Part shown: piece by piece, positions 24,462 to 32,866 of the stretch
Numbering within the stretch: the first letter of the stretch is position 1
Layout: each line of letters starts with the position of its first letter
Notes under the pieces: model-generated
Seen by the model: the letters and a program-made list of their open reading frames with translations, nothing else
Databases searched by the model: none
Told to the model about the DNA's origin: nothing
Program-made: the position numbers and the translations under genes
Source of the DNA: Nocardiopsis xinjiangensis YIM 90004
GTDB lineage: Bacteria > Actinomycetota > Actinomycetes > Streptosporangiales > Streptosporangiaceae
NCBI RefSeq assembly: GCF_000341145.1
Contig: NZ_ANBE01000006.1
Location: 161,972 to 198,736, forward strand
Direction: 5' to 3'
Length of the DNA stretch: 36,765 nucleotides

Positions 24462-26243
24462 TCAGACCCGCACGAGGGCGAAGGACTGTCCGGGCACATG
24501 GACGGTGTTCCCGGCGATCTCGGGGCGGCCGTGGGCCGCCAGGAGCTCGGTGGGGGCCGTTTCCAGCTCGATCCCGGCGCTCTCGGTGCCCAGGTTGCAC
24601 AGCACCCGCAGCCGGCCGCGCAGGAGCACGACCGTGCGCCCGCCGTGGCCGGTGAGAGCCCCGCAGCGGTCCAGGCGCGGGTCCGACAGTTCCGGTTCCG
24701 AGCGGCGCAGGGCGATGAGTGAGCGGTAGGTCGACAGGACCAGCGCGTGGTCGCCGCGCTCGCGCTCGCTGCGGTCCAGGACCGCGCTGTCGCGGGTGGC
24801 CGGATCCATGGGGTCGGGTACGTCCTCGGCGCGCCATCCCAGGGCGGCGAACTCGCGTCGGCGCCCCCGGCGTACCCCCTCGGCCAGGTCGGGGTCGGTG
24901 AAGGAGGCGAAGAAGGGCCAGGGTGTGCGCGCGGCCCATTCCTCCCCCATGAAGATCATCGGTGTGCAGGGCGAGCACAGCACGAGCGCGGCCCCGCACA
25001 GCAGCAGACCGGGCGGGACGTGTTCGGCCATGCGGTCGCCGCGGGCCCGGTTGCCGATCTGGTCGTGGGTGCTCAGGTAAGCCAGGAAGCGGTGGCCCGG
25101 GGTGCGGGTGGTGTCCACGGGGGCGCCGTGGGTGCGGCCGCGGAAGCTGGAGTGGGTGCCGGCGTGCCAGAAGACCCGGGTCAGGGTGGTGGGCAGCGCC
25201 TCGGGGGCGGCGAAGTCGGCGTAGTACCCGTGGGTCTCGCCGGTCAGTGCCACGTGCAGGGCGTGGTGCAGGTCATCGGACCACTGGGCGCTCATACCGA
25301 GCCCGCCGGCCTCGCGGGGCAGCACGGTGGCCGGGTCGTTGCGGTCGGACTCGGCGATCAGGCTCAGGGGCCGGCCCAGATGGGTGGCCAACGCCTCGAC
25401 CTCGGCGGACAGCTCCGGCAGCAGCGGGTCCGCGCGTGTGTCGCGCAGGGCGTGCACGGCGTCCAGGCGCAGTCCGTCCAGGTGATGGTGGTCCAGCCAG
25501 TCGAGCACGCAGTCCAGGACGTGGCGGCGCACGTGGTCCGAGCCGGGGCCGTCGAGGTTGAGCGAGGGTCCCCAGTCGTTCTCCCCGCGGAAGTAGGGGC
25601 CGAAGCGGGGCAGGTAGGCGCCGGAGGGTCCCAGGTGGTTGAGGACCACGTCGAGCAGGACCGCCAGTCCCTGTGCGTGGGCGGCGTCGACGAAGGCCTT
25701 GAGTGCGTCGGGGCCGCCGTAGGGTTCGTGCACCGCCGACCACAGGACCCCGTCGTAGCCCCACCCGTAGGTGCCGTCGAAGGCGTTGAGCGGCAGGAGT
25801 TGGACGTGGGTGACACCGAGATCGGCCAGGTCGGGCAGGTGCTCGATCGCGGCGGTCAGGGTGCCCTCGGCGGTGAAGGTGCCCACGTGGAGTTCGTAGA
25901 CGATGCCGCCGGCCAGGGGACGTCCGGTCCAGGCCCCGTCGGACCATTCGTACCGGTCGTGGTCGTGGACCCGGGAGGGTCCGTGCACACCCCGGGGTTG
26001 GTGGCGCGAGCGCGGGTCGGGCAGCGGGGCGGGACCGTCGTCGAGCAGGTAGGCGTAGTCGCTGCCCGGCCCTGCCCCGGGCACCTGGGCGTGCCACCAG
26101 CCGTGGGGACCGGGGCGCATGGTGTGGTCGCTGCCCTCGACACGGACACGGACGCTGTGTGCCTCGGGGGCCCAGACGCAGAAGTCGCCGTGCAGGCCCA
26201 GCCCGGCGGAGCGGGGCCCGTTCGGTCTCATGTGGTGGTTCAC
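24462..26243 (-). CDS. treZ: Malto-oligosyltrehalose trehalohydrolase
   Basis: The protein has 593 residues, normal for TreZ. An N-terminal CBM48-like domain (GDFCVWAPEAHSVRVRV) precedes the GH13 barrel. Conserved regions are LLDVVLNHLG (197-206), GLRLDAVHAL with nucleophile Asp261, SLIAESDRND with acid/base Glu298, and the fourth region LSTHDQIGN. The enzyme releases trehalose from maltooligosyl-trehalose made by TreY, so with the treY gene in this window it supplies trehalose from glycogen-type glucan. The start is taken as GTG 26243, with GGGGTAGG nine bases before it; ATG 26231 is an alternative. It is the last gene of a treY-rlmA-treZ run. Confidence 0.95.
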   Translation of the reverse strand: MNHHMRPNGPRSAGLGLHGDFCVWAPEAHSVRVRVEGSDHTMRPGPHGWWHAQVPGAGPGSDYAYLLDDGPAPLPDPRSRHQPRGVHGPSRVHDHDRYEWSDGAWTGRPLAGGIVYELHVGTFTAEGTLTAAIEHLPDLADLGVTHVQLLPLNAFDGTYGWGYDGVLWSAVHEPYGGPDALKAFVDAAHAQGLAVLLDVVLNHLGPSGAYLPRFGPYFRGENDWGPSLNLDGPGSDHVRRHVLDCVLDWLDHHHLDGLRLDAVHALRDTRADPLLPELSAEVEALATHLGRPLSLIAESDRNDPATVLPREAGGLGMSAQWSDDLHHALHVALTGETHGYYADFAAPEALPTTLTRVFWHAGTHSSFRGRTHGAPVDTTRTPGHRFLAYLSTHDQIGNRARGDRMAEHVPPGLLLCGAALVLCSPCTPMIFMGEEWAARTPWPFFASFTDPDLAEGVRRGRRREFAALGWRAEDVPDPMDPATRDSAVLDRSERERGDHALVLSTYRSLIALRRSEPELSDPRLDRCGALTGHGGRTVVLLRGRLRVLCNLGTESAGIELETAPTELLAAHGRPEIAGNTVHVPGQSFALVRV

Positions 26244-26283
26244 GGGCGGTGACCTACCCCGGACCACGGGTTTCGACCCCCGC

Positions 26284-27138
26284 TCAGAGCTGGGGTCGGG
26301 GCCGGTAGGTGTTCACCCGTACCGACGCGGTGACGGTGACGGGCTCGGGCAGGGCGGCGACCCGTGCGGTGAGTTCCTCGGGGGTGATGTGGCGGGCGCT
26401 GGGTCCCATACCGACGACGGTGGCCGCGTCGGCGTGGTCGAGCTCCATGGTGAACCGCAGCGGGGTGCTCTGCTGCGGGGCGAAGTGGCCGTCCAAGCTG
26501 TGGGAGAGGCGTTCGTCCTTGTCCGGATCGACCGCCAGCAGGCCGAGGGGTCCGCGGAGCTGGGCCAGGTGGTCGGCGCCGGGGGTGACCACGACGAGCA
26601 GTCCTTCGGGGCTCAGGACACGGTGGAACTCGGTGCTCTGGCGGGGTGCGAACACGTTGAGCAGGGCGTCGGCGGTACCGGTTCCCAGGGGCAGACCGCG
26701 CCAGGTGTCGGCGGTGACCGCGCCGGCGCGCGGGTGGACCTTGGCGGCCTTGCGGGCAGCGAACTTGGACACGTCGGTGGTGAGCCCGTGGGCACCGGGC
26801 AGGGACTCCAGCGCCAGGGCGAGGTAGTGGCCGGTTCCGCCGCCCACGTCGACGACCAGGGGTTCGTGGAGGCCGTCCAGAGCCCGGGCCAGGGCGTGGC
26901 CGATGGGGTCGTAGTGGCCGCTCTGTTGGAAGCGCAGGCGGTCGGCGACCATCTCCTTGGTGTCGCCGCTGCCGGGCGGGGTGGCTCCGGTGAGCAGGCC
27001 GGCGTAGCCCTCGCGGGCGAGGTCGAAGGTGTGGCCGGCCGCGCAGGCCAGTCCCCGGGGGCCGAGGGTGAGGCCGTCGCGGCAGACGGGGCAGGCCAGA
27101 GCCTGGAGCACGGGGGCGGGCGGGGTTCTTCTGGGCAT
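26284..27138 (-). CDS. rlmA: 23S rRNA (guanine-N1)-methyltransferase, RlmA/TlrB family
   Basis: The protein has 284 residues. The N-terminal zinc site is ACPVC (Cys16, Cys19), then Cys32 and His36 in ACAAGHTFD. A class I methyltransferase domain follows with motif I VVDVGGGTGHYL near 95-106 and a motif near 170 with LLNVFAPRQSTEFHRVL. RlmA enzymes methylate N1 of a guanine in 23S helix 35 (G745 or G748); Gram-positive relatives include TlrB, which adds tylosin resistance. Which base is modified here cannot be decided. The start ATG 27138 lies 13 bp after the treY stop. Its place between treY and treZ is odd functionally but may only reflect operon packing. Confidence 0.9.
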   Translation of the reverse strand: MPRRTPPAPVLQALACPVCRDGLTLGPRGLACAAGHTFDLAREGYAGLLTGATPPGSGDTKEMVADRLRFQQSGHYDPIGHALARALDGLHEPLVVDVGGGTGHYLALALESLPGAHGLTTDVSKFAARKAAKVHPRAGAVTADTWRGLPLGTGTADALLNVFAPRQSTEFHRVLSPEGLLVVVTPGADHLAQLRGPLGLLAVDPDKDERLSHSLDGHFAPQQSTPLRFTMELDHADAATVVGMGPSARHITPEELTARVAALPEPVTVTASVRVNTYRPRPQL

Positions 27139-27151
27139 GATCGGGACCAGC

Positions 27152-29464
27152 CTATCCCCTGGCCAGGACGGCAACGGGATAGCGGTGGAGCAGTTCGGCC
27201 AGGCGGGGTGCGGTGGCTCCGTCGGCTCGGGTGGAGGGTACGGCCTCGCCGGTGAGGCGGTCCGTCCAGGGACCCGGGGGCAGGGGCAGGACGGTCTCGC
27301 CCCAGCCGCCGGTGCTCTCCAGGGTGTGGGGCAGGCGGGTGCCGACGACGGCGAGGTCGGGGCTGTGGGCCCCGGGTGAGGTGCGTGCGAAGGCCAGGGC
27401 GTGGCGGGCTGCGGGGCCCTCGGCGTGCAGGGGTGTGTAGCCCCGGGGCATCAGCTCGCGGCGGGTGTGCAGACAGGTGCGGACCAGATGGAGTTTGGCG
27501 GCGCCGGTGCTGTCCACCGGGGGACGCCACCCGGCCTCGATACGGTCGAGGAGTTCGGCGCGGGTGCGGTGGTCGACGGGGCGGCGGTTGTCGGGGTCGA
27601 CCAGGGACAGGTCCCAGAGTTCGGTGCCCTGGTAGAGGTCGGGTACACCGGGGCCGAGGAGTTGGAGGGCCTTCTGGGTGAGGGCGTTGCTCCAGCCGGG
27701 CAGGCGCACGCGGTCGACGAAGGCCGCGACGTCCTCGCGCAGGTCGGTGAGCACGGCCGGCGCCCAGTCGCGCACGGCCTGCTCGAAGCCGCGGTCCGGT
27801 TCGGTCCAGGAGGTACCGAGGCGGGCTTCGCGGGCGGCCTTGAGAAGGTATGCGGTGAGTCGGTCCTCGCCGATGGGCCAGGCACCCACGAGTGTCTGCC
27901 AGCCCAGCAGGTTCAGGGAGGGGTCGGGCAAGGGGCGGGTGGCCGACCAGCGGCGCACGGCATCGGCGAAGTCGGCGGAGAGTTCGGACAGGACCGCCAG
28001 GCGGGCGCGTACGTCCTCGGAGCGTTTGCTGTCGTGGCTGGACAGGGTGGTCATGGTGTGGGGACGGCGGGCCTCGCGCCGTGCGGCGGCGGTGTGGAAG
28101 GCCTCGGGTGTGAGGCAGAACCGCGCGGGGTCGCCGCCGACCTCGTTGAGGGCGATGAAGCGGGTGGCCCGGTAGAAGGCGGTGTTCTCGGTGCCCATGG
28201 CCACGACCATGCCGGAGGTCTGCTGAATACGCCGGGCGGCCTCCCCGTCGGGGTCCTGGCGCACGTGGTGGTCGAGGGCGGCCAGGGCGGTGGCCAGGTC
28301 GGGACGGCGCGTGCCGGCCAGGTCGACGGCGCGGGTCCACTCGGCCAGGCCCTCGGGCAGGTAGGTGCGGTAGACGGCGAAGGCGGCCAGGAGTTCGGCG
28401 ACGGCCTCCTCCTCGTGCGGGGGCACGAGGGCGGCGATACGGCGCATCTCGGCGCGCAGCAGGGTCGAGGCGGCGTGGAGGCGGGCGGAGTGGTCGGTGG
28501 CCTCGACGTCGACGGGTACCCCTTCACCGGTGGCCAGGGCCGTCAGGTCGGCCTCGCCGGCGGGGTCGACGAGGACCCCGGTGTACTCGCGCAGGGCGTC
28601 GTAGCCGGTGGTACCGGCCACGGGCCAGCTCTGGGGCAGGTCCTCCTCGGGGGCGAGGATCTTCTCGACCACGATCCAGCCGGGGAACCGTGCGGTGAGG
28701 CGGCGCAGGTAGGCGCCGGGGTCGCTGAGGCCGTCGACGTGGTCCAGGCGCAACCCGTCGAGCTCGCCGAGCCCGGCCCAGCGCAGGATCTCGGCGTGGG
28801 AGGCCTCGAACACGGCGGGGTCCTCCACACGCACTGCGGCCAGCTCGTCGACGTCGAAGAAACGCCGGTAGGTGAGCTCGCTGTCGCCGCGCCGCCAGGA
28901 GACCAGACGGTAGTGCTGGCGCCGGTGCACGGTCTCGAGGTCGTCGCCGGATTCGTGGGTTCCGGGTGCCAGGGGGTAGCGCTTGTCGTGGTAGGCCAGG
29001 CACCCGTCGGCGATGGTGAGGGCCTCCTCGGCATCCTCGCCCAGGACCGGGATCAGCAAGGGCACCGACAGGTCGACGTCGAAGCAGCGTGCGTAGGGCG
29101 AGTCGGGGCCCAGGCGCAGCAGGTCCCACCACCAGGGGTTGGTGTCGGGGCGGGCCACGGACATGTGGTTGGGCACGATGTCGACGACCACTCCCATGCC
29201 CCGCTCGTGTGCCTTGTGCACCAGGGCTGATCTGGCCTCGTCACCGCCCAGGGCGGGGTCCACGGCGGTGGGATCGACCACGTCGTAGCCGTGTCGGGAG
29301 CCGGGGCCGGCCGTCAGGACCGGCGACAGATAGAGAGCTCCCACTCCCAACCGCTCGAGCTGGTCGAGCAGGCCCGCCGCGTCACGAAGCGTTAACCCGG
29401 CGTTCAGCTGGAGGCGGTACGTTGACGTCGGCGCGGAGGCCGGGCGGTTGTCGTGAGCGCTCAT
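27152..29464 (-). CDS. treY: Malto-oligosyltrehalose synthase
   Basis: The protein has 770 residues, in the usual range. The GH13 barrel starts at once with TSTYRLQLNAGLTLRDA and LYLSPVLTAGPGSRHGYDV. Region I is DIVPNHM (95-101), region II DGLRLDHVDGL with nucleophile Asp241, region III IVVEKILAPEEDLP with Glu267, and region IV TLSSHDSKRSEDVRAR (His477, Asp478). It converts the reducing end of maltodextrins to an alpha,alpha-1,1 link, the first step before TreZ. ATG 29464 is chosen, with AGGA five bases upstream; GTG 29467 adjoins it. treX is not in the window. The gene is divergent from pstS. Confidence 0.95.
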   Translation of the reverse strand: MSAHDNRPASAPTSTYRLQLNAGLTLRDAAGLLDQLERLGVGALYLSPVLTAGPGSRHGYDVVDPTAVDPALGGDEARSALVHKAHERGMGVVVDIVPNHMSVARPDTNPWWWDLLRLGPDSPYARCFDVDLSVPLLIPVLGEDAEEALTIADGCLAYHDKRYPLAPGTHESGDDLETVHRRQHYRLVSWRRGDSELTYRRFFDVDELAAVRVEDPAVFEASHAEILRWAGLGELDGLRLDHVDGLSDPGAYLRRLTARFPGWIVVEKILAPEEDLPQSWPVAGTTGYDALREYTGVLVDPAGEADLTALATGEGVPVDVEATDHSARLHAASTLLRAEMRRIAALVPPHEEEAVAELLAAFAVYRTYLPEGLAEWTRAVDLAGTRRPDLATALAALDHHVRQDPDGEAARRIQQTSGMVVAMGTENTAFYRATRFIALNEVGGDPARFCLTPEAFHTAAARREARRPHTMTTLSSHDSKRSEDVRARLAVLSELSADFADAVRRWSATRPLPDPSLNLLGWQTLVGAWPIGEDRLTAYLLKAAREARLGTSWTEPDRGFEQAVRDWAPAVLTDLREDVAAFVDRVRLPGWSNALTQKALQLLGPGVPDLYQGTELWDLSLVDPDNRRPVDHRTRAELLDRIEAGWRPPVDSTGAAKLHLVRTCLHTRRELMPRGYTPLHAEGPAARHALAFARTSPGAHSPDLAVVGTRLPHTLESTGGWGETVLPLPPGPWTDRLTGEAVPSTRADGATAPRLAELLHRYPVAVLARG

Positions 29465-29638
29465 CACGTCCTGGGCCGTGCCCGCGTTCTCGGCGTGTCA
29501 TGCGCACGCCCCCTCCCTCTCGGTGAGCTGCACGCCACACGTGGGCGTATTGGGGGTGCGGTGACGCCGATGATTGAATTCTCGACGGTGCCCGCCACCC
29601 GCGAGGACACCTCACCGACGAAGGGGATAGAAGCAGTC

Positions 29639-30784
29639 GTGTTCCCGTCCAAGAAGCGCTCGAGCGCGCACAGGCGCGGCGTCCACCAGGGTGCGGCCTC
29701 GGCCGCACTGGCCGGACTACTACTGGCAGCCACCGCCTGCGGCAGCGACAACGCGGTACCCGAAAGCGCAGCGCCGGAGGTTCCCGACGACCTGGAGTGT
29801 TTCTCCGGGAACTTGTCCGGTTCGGGTTCCAGCGCCCAGGAGAACGCCATGGCGACCTGGGTCGCCGGTTACCAGTCCGCGTGCGAGGACGCGGACATCT
29901 ACTACGACTCGATCGGGTCCGGCGGGGGCCGGAGCCAGTTCATCGACGGAGCCGTGTCCTACGCCGGGACCGACACCGCGATGGAGCCCGCGGAGAACGA
30001 GGAAGCGCTCGAGCGCTGCGGCGGATCCGACACCGTGAACCTGCCCGCTTACATCGTGGCGATCGGTGTGGCCTTCAACATCGAGGGTGTCGACGACCTG
30101 AACCTGCGCCCGGACACGGTCGCCAAGATCTTCAACCAGGACATCACGCACTGGGACGACCCCGAGATCGTCGAGGACAACCCGGACGCGGACCTGCCGG
30201 ACCTGAAGATCACCCAGGTCAACCGGTCCGACGACTCCGGTACGACGGAGAACTTCACCCGTTACCTGGAGGAGGCGGCCCCGGACTCCTGGCCCCACGA
30301 GGCCGGCGACCAGTGGCCGATCGAGCCGCAGGAGTCGGCCCAGGGCAACAGTGGTGTGGCCGACACGGTCTCGCGCGCCGAGGGCTCCATCGGGTACCTG
30401 GAGATGTCGCACCTGCACGGGTTGGACGCCGCCTCGATCGGTGTCGGTGACGAGTTCGTCGACATCAACCCGGAGGGGGCGGCCCAGGTGGTGGCCGACT
30501 CCCCGCGCCGGGAGGAGAACACGAGCGAGTACGACCTGGGTCTGGAGCTGGACTACGGCACGACCGAGCAGGGCACCTACCCGTTGGTGCTGGTCAGCTA
30601 CGAGGTGGCCTGCTTGGAGTACGAGGACCAGCAGGAGGCCGATCGGGTCAAGGCGTTCCTGGAGTACGTGGTGAGTTCGGAGGGCCAGGAAGCCGCCTCG
30701 GCCGAGACCGACTCCTCCCCGGTCAACGACCAGCTGCGTGAGGATCTGCTGGAGTCGATCGACGCGATCGGCGTCCAGGACTGA
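29639..30784 (+). CDS. pstS: Phosphate ABC transporter substrate-binding lipoprotein
   Basis: The protein has 381 residues, typical of actinobacterial PstS. A basic start, a hydrophobic stretch and ATAC (Cys34) make a lipoprotein signal. The binding fold shows SGSGSSAQENAM and SIGSGGGRSQFIDG, then YAGTD, and the phosphate-contacting RSDDSGTTENF. The start is GTG 29639, with AAGGGG about 12 bases upstream; ATG 29572 would add a non-signal extension. pstC, pstA and pstB do not follow: the next gene is convergent, so this pstS stands alone here. I see no convincing PHO box in the 174 bp before it. A -10-like TTGAAT occurs near 29576. Confidence 0.93.
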   Translation: MFPSKKRSSAHRRGVHQGAASAALAGLLLAATACGSDNAVPESAAPEVPDDLECFSGNLSGSGSSAQENAMATWVAGYQSACEDADIYYDSIGSGGGRSQFIDGAVSYAGTDTAMEPAENEEALERCGGSDTVNLPAYIVAIGVAFNIEGVDDLNLRPDTVAKIFNQDITHWDDPEIVEDNPDADLPDLKITQVNRSDDSGTTENFTRYLEEAAPDSWPHEAGDQWPIEPQESAQGNSGVADTVSRAEGSIGYLEMSHLHGLDAASIGVGDEFVDINPEGAAQVVADSPRREENTSEYDLGLELDYGTTEQGTYPLVLVSYEVACLEYEDQQEADRVKAFLEYVVSSEGQEAASAETDSSPVNDQLREDLLESIDAIGVQD

Positions 30785-30793
30785 CCGACCGGG

Positions 30794-32503
30794 TCACCGC
30801 TCCCCCGCGCCGCGGCCGTCGGTGCGTCCTCCCCCGTGGGCCTCGCGGACACGCTGCCAGCACTCGCCGATCCATGCACCCAGGCGGCGCAGGGGTGAGC
30901 GGTACCGGCCTCCCCCGGTGGGAGCCGGCTCCTCGCCGCACGTGTCGGCGGGCGCGTAGTGGTCGGGCGCGCTGCGCGGCGGCTCTTCCCCGTGCCCGGC
31001 GCGGGGGTCGGGGGCCCGTCGCGGCAGAGGCGGAACGGAGCGGTACAGGGACAGGTCGGTGAGGATCTCCTCCCCGCCGTGGATGCGGTAGCGCCCGTGC
31101 AGGGCGGAGACGACCTCGCCGAGGTCCTCGCCCTCCTCCTGTGCGCGTAGGGCCCGGGCCAGCGCGCGGGTACGCCACAGGCGCACGCCCGGGGCGTTGG
31201 TGGCGGTGGCGGGGAAGAGCTCGGTGAGCCCGGCCCGGGAGCGTTCGGCCCCGGCCAGCAGCCGGGAGAGTGCGACCTGGCCCAGGCCGCGGACGACAGG
31301 CACCTCCAGCAGGAACGGCGAGGGAAAGGCCGTGCGCGGGGTGCCGGCGGCGAAGGCGATACGGGACTCGCGCAGGTAGTTGGCCTGGGTCAGGCGCAGG
31401 CCGAGCTGGAGCTCGCCGAGTTCCTCCTCCTCACCGGTGAGACTCTCCCAGTCGGCTACCAGGGTGATGAGCAGGTCGGTCTCGGCGCTGTCCAGGAGGC
31501 GGTCCACACAGCCGCGCACCAGATCGTAGGGGGCGCCGGAGATGTCGACGACGGCGTGCACGAGCGGGACGCGGCGCCGTTCGGCGGGTACCCGTTCGCG
31601 GTACAGGTGGGGATGGGGCATGAGTTCGGCCAGGACGTTGGTGCGGAAGCGTTCGGAGGGCAGGCGGGTGCGGAAGGTTTCTCCGGGGCCCAGGTGCCAG
31701 GCGGTCGCAGTGCGTTCGGGCAGCATGACGGCTCCGGCCTGCCAGAGCCGGTAGCCGAATTCGGTGTCCTGTCCGAGGTCGAGGTCGGGGTCCACGCCCC
31801 CGGCGATCTCGTACAGGCCCCGGCGCAGGCCGGCGGCGGCCCCGACGTAGGCGTGGAACCCGAGGTGGTCGGCCTCACGCAGGTCGTCGGTGTCGGTGAG
31901 GCGGCGTTCGACCCAGGCGTGGTGGCGGCCGTCGTCGAGGGTGTGGTGCAGGGCGCCCGACCGCATGAGGCCGAGCAGGTCGGCGGGGTCGTCGGGGATG
32001 TGGCCGGCGAAACGGACCCGGCCGAGGGTGACGCACTCGGGATGGATGTGGTGCCAGCGGGCCTGGGCCTCGACGAAACGCGGGTCGGCGACCATGTCGG
32101 CGTCCATCCACAGCAGGATCTCGCCGACGCTGGTGTGGGCCCCGTAGGCGCGGGCGTAACCGGCGCCGTGGCCGCCGTCGGGGGTGCGCACGAGGCGGGT
32201 GTTGGCGGGCCGGACCGGGGGCAGGCGCAGGGCGGGTGCGGAGTGGTCGTCGACGACGACGGCCTCGATGAGTTCGTCGGGGTAGGTCTGCACGGCCAGG
32301 GAGGCCAGGGCGAGGTCGAGCCGCTCCTGACCTCCGTGTGCGGGGAGCACGATGCTGACGGACAGACGTGGTGTCCCTTGCCCGAGAGCGGGTGGTGTCA
32401 GTGTGTCCCAGTCGTTGCCGATCACACGGGTGGTGACCCGCTCGACGCGTCCGCGGCGGGAGACTCCGTCAACTTGAGGCCCTACGTACTTATTGAGCGA
32501 CAC
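30794..32503 (-). CDS. Family 2 glycosyltransferase
   Basis: The protein has 569 residues. After a 45-residue N-terminal extension the GT-A fold begins with SVSIVLPAHGGQERLDLALASL. The UDP-binding Asp pair is in VVVDDHS, the DxD motif is MDADM (Asp134 and Asp136), and the acceptor-side motif is GQDTEFGYRLWQAG. The last 200 residues lack a clear domain. No membrane segment is visible. The donor and acceptor are unknown; a cell-envelope or exopolysaccharide role is likely. The start is set at GTG 32503 because a -10 hexamer lies six bases upstream and there is no ribosome site; GTG at 32425 is an alternative. It is convergent with pstS, with a 9-bp gap. Confidence 0.85.
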   Translation of the reverse strand: MSLNKYVGPQVDGVSRRGRVERVTTRVIGNDWDTLTPPALGQGTPRLSVSIVLPAHGGQERLDLALASLAVQTYPDELIEAVVVDDHSAPALRLPPVRPANTRLVRTPDGGHGAGYARAYGAHTSVGEILLWMDADMVADPRFVEAQARWHHIHPECVTLGRVRFAGHIPDDPADLLGLMRSGALHHTLDDGRHHAWVERRLTDTDDLREADHLGFHAYVGAAAGLRRGLYEIAGGVDPDLDLGQDTEFGYRLWQAGAVMLPERTATAWHLGPGETFRTRLPSERFRTNVLAELMPHPHLYRERVPAERRRVPLVHAVVDISGAPYDLVRGCVDRLLDSAETDLLITLVADWESLTGEEEELGELQLGLRLTQANYLRESRIAFAAGTPRTAFPSPFLLEVPVVRGLGQVALSRLLAGAERSRAGLTELFPATATNAPGVRLWRTRALARALRAQEEGEDLGEVVSALHGRYRIHGGEEILTDLSLYRSVPPLPRRAPDPRAGHGEEPPRSAPDHYAPADTCGEEPAPTGGGRYRSPLRRLGAWIGECWQRVREAHGGGRTDGRGAGER

Positions 32504-32509
32504 ATAGTG

Positions 32510-32515
32510 ACTATA
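32510..32515 (-). promoter_or_regulatory. -10 element for a probable leaderless glycosyltransferase mRNA
   Basis: TATAGT on the minus strand matches TATAAT at five of six bases and ends six bases before GTG 32503. An 11-bp palindrome (ATAGT, G, ACTAT at 32504-32514) overlaps it and could be an operator. No TTGACA-like -35 is at the right distance. Confidence 0.5.
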
Positions 32516-32585
32516 GCCGTCTTCACCCGTCCCGGACGGTGATGCGCGGCCAGGTGTGGCGTGTGGCCGGCCCAGGCACGGCGAA

Positions 32586-32614
32586 GGGCGCGCCGCACGG
32601 CCTGCGGCGCGCCC
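32586..32614 (-). terminator. Terminator after the 57-residue membrane protein
   Basis: A perfect 12-bp stem, GGGCGCGCCGCA with TGCGGCGCGCCC, has a five-base loop and lies 33 bp downstream of the small gene's stop. On the minus strand TTCGCC follows. It is one of the most stable hairpins in the window and lies upstream of the glycosyltransferase promoter, so the two genes are separate units. Confidence 0.7.
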
Positions 32615-32647
32615 CGAAAATCTCACGCGGCCACGGGGGCCGGGTCT

Positions 32648-32821
32648 TCAACGGACGTGGCCCGAGTTCTCGCGCATCATGCGTGCAGCGAGGTGGACCA
32701 CCCCGACGGCGATGCCGATCACGAGGACCCACACGAGCAGGCCGAGGATCACCGACAGCACCCAGAAGAGGGCGATGACGGCGGCCGCACCCGCGGCGAC
32801 CTTGAGCAGTACACGTCCCAT
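32648..32821 (-). CDS. 57-residue single- or double-pass membrane protein
   Basis: The protein is not one of a family I know. It begins MGRVLLKVAAGAAAVIALFW and continues as an almost unbroken hydrophobic run to about residue 43 (VLSVILGLLVWVLVIGIAVG). The end, AARMMRENSGHVR, is a charged cytoplasmic-type tail. The length allows one long or two short helices. The evidence that it is a real gene is external: a TTCACC-17-TATTCT promoter ends seven bases before the ATG (leaderless), and a 12-bp terminator follows the stop. It lies between an NlpC/P60 hydrolase and a glycosyltransferase gene, both envelope-related. Confidence 0.7.
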   Translation of the reverse strand: MGRVLLKVAAGAAAVIALFWVLSVILGLLVWVLVIGIAVGVVHLAARMMRENSGHVR

Positions 32822-32828
32822 ATCGGGA

Positions 32829-32857
32829 AGAATACGTGTCCCTCACCTGGAGGTGAA
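32829..32857 (-). promoter_or_regulatory. Promoter of the 57-residue membrane protein gene
   Basis: On the minus strand TTCACC (32857-32852) and TATTCT (32834-32829) are separated by 17 bp. Seven bases separate the -10 from ATG 32821, predicting a leaderless mRNA. The promoter begins 10 bp after the NlpC/P60 stop. Confidence 0.6.
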
Positions 32858-32866
32858 CACCCCGGG

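Noticed and set aside
24747..26252. 501-codon plus-strand frame opposite treZ
   Set aside because: Gly/Val/Gln-rich antisense shadow; treZ has all four GH13 regions in frame.
27401..29230. 609-codon plus-strand frame opposite treY
   Set aside because: Antisense shadow of treY with no recognisable domain.
29465..29638. PHO box in front of pstS
   Set aside because: Only scattered GGTGA words occur; there is no pair of GTTCACC-like direct repeats at 11-bp spacing.
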